Shown one piece after another: positions 63,521-64,000 of a DNA stretch of 64,000 nucleotides (within the stretch, counting starts at the first letter, position 1; every line of letters starts with the position of its first letter). The position numbers were made by a program, and so were the translations under genes. Below the pieces are notes generated by a model. That model made no database searches and was not told the DNA's origin. It saw only the letters and a program-made list of their open reading frames with translations. Source of the stretch: Campylobacteraceae bacterium (GTDB lineage Bacteria > Campylobacterota > Campylobacteria > Campylobacterales > Campylobacteraceae); NCBI GenBank assembly GCA_012519705.1, contig JAAYPR010000001.1, positions 1-64,000 of the forward strand, given 5' to 3'.

Positions 63521-64000
63521 ATGGTTTTTTTATACTCTAAATTTAGTGGCGATGAGTTTATAGAACTAGATGGTGATGAGTTTAGACATCTAAAAGTAAG
63601 GCGGGTAAAGCTAGGCGATAGGGTTGATGTAAGAAATTTAAAAGATGGATATAACTATATCTATGAAATCAAAGAGTTTGATAGAAGAAAAGCTACTTTA
63701 GAGCTTGTTTTCAAGCATAGCGTCATAGTGGAAAATGAAAGCAACCTAACTTTAGCGTGGGCTGTGGTTGAGCCAGCTGTTATAGAAAAAACTCTACCTT
63801 TATTAAACGAACTTGGAGTTAAAAATCTCTATTTTGTCTATACAGAGTTTTCACAGAAAAATTATAAGCTTGACTTTGAGAGAATGGAGAGAATTTTAAT
63901 CAACTCATCCCAGCAGTGTGGTAGAAATAGCATCATAAATTTAGAAATTTTTGGTGGCTTTGATGAGTTTGTGGATAAGTTTTCAAATGTCTCTTTGATA
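63521..64000 (+). CDS. rsmE: 16S rRNA m3U1498 methyltransferase RsmE (3' end missing)
   Basis: An ORF absent from the track because it runs off the window; 160 codons are visible without a stop. The translation begins MVFLYSKFSGDEFIELDGDE and continues through an OB/PUA-like N-terminal domain (RRVKLGDRVDV) into the SPOUT domain start: VVEPAVIEKTLPLLNELGV and ILINSSQQCGRNSI, strong RsmE signatures. The C-terminal cofactor-binding knot lies beyond the window. Confidence 0.9.
   Translation, partial: MVFLYSKFSGDEFIELDGDEFRHLKVRRVKLGDRVDVRNLKDGYNYIYEIKEFDRRKATLELVFKHSVIVENESNLTLAWAVVEPAVIEKTLPLLNELGVKNLYFVYTEFSQKNYKLDFERMERILINSSQQCGRNSIINLEIFGGFDEFVDKFSNVSLI

Overview
The window is chromosomal DNA from an AT-rich campylobacterium, most likely the genus Campylobacter; I cannot name the species. 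The evidence is gene content and order. There is a CmeR/CmeABC efflux locus with its own operator, and around it the order HemN-like gene, D-2-hydroxyacid dehydrogenase, glutathionylspermidine synthase-like gene, UPF0323 lipoprotein, rpsU, cmeR, cmeABC, which resembles C. jejuni as I remember it. There is a complex I operon in which two unrelated small genes sit where nuoE and nuoF are expected. NifS/NifU serve as housekeeping iron-sulfur genes, MqnP points to menaquinone made by the futalosine route, and several promoters carry T-rich extended TATAAT boxes. Genes are closely packed, often with 1-14 nt overlaps and many TTG or GTG starts.

Layout. 1-5.2 kb: a minus-strand glmM-lspA-TM2 unit, then rpsT-prfA, a tandem universal stress protein, a small winged-helix protein and the manganese exporter mntP. 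5.3-11.3 kb: a DMT exporter, a YgiW-like periplasmic protein, tRNA-Glu, a lipoprotein, nfo, an AAA+ ATPase, a pair of dispersed-type repeats, a nitroreductase and a LUD-domain protein. 11.3-16.4 kb: minus-strand HemN-like, D-2-hydroxyacid dehydrogenase, ATP-grasp, lipoprotein and HTH/coiled-coil genes, then rpsU. 16.5-23.2 kb: cmeR and cmeABC, with a consensus promoter and a CmeR-type operator. 23.2-28.6 kb: a KefB-type antiporter, then a methyltransferase fused by overlaps to an iron/metallophore ABC importer. 28.6-30.9 kb is the most accessory-looking stretch: a GC-rich four-hairpin element, a Sel1-repeat protein, and an ImmA/IrrE-type metalloprotease coupled to a four-helix membrane protein.

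30.9-45.2 kb: nifS-nifU, folE, tig-clpP-def-comM-like-nnrD, terC, a small membrane protein, a uracil permease, a metallophosphoesterase, an exported protein behind a perfect Fur-like palindrome, a five-tRNA cluster (Pro, His, Arg, Arg, Leu) driven by a TTGACA-17-TATAAT promoter, and two more exported proteins. 45.3-58.7 kb: the nuoA-N operon. 58.6-64 kb: miaA, mqnP, moaA, queE, queD, a membrane protein and an rsmE that runs off the end and is missing from the ORF track.

Functionally the window combines core translation, proteostasis and cofactor genes (Fe-S, folate/pterin, Moco, queuosine/7-deazaguanine, menaquinone) with respiration and envelope or efflux functions. I see no rRNA, CRISPR array, complete insertion sequence or prophage. 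The best candidates for something undescribed are the ImmA-like/four-TM pair, the four-hairpin element beside it, the methyltransferase tied to the metal importer, the Cys/Trp/Asp-repeat exported protein and the Fur-box-controlled exported protein.
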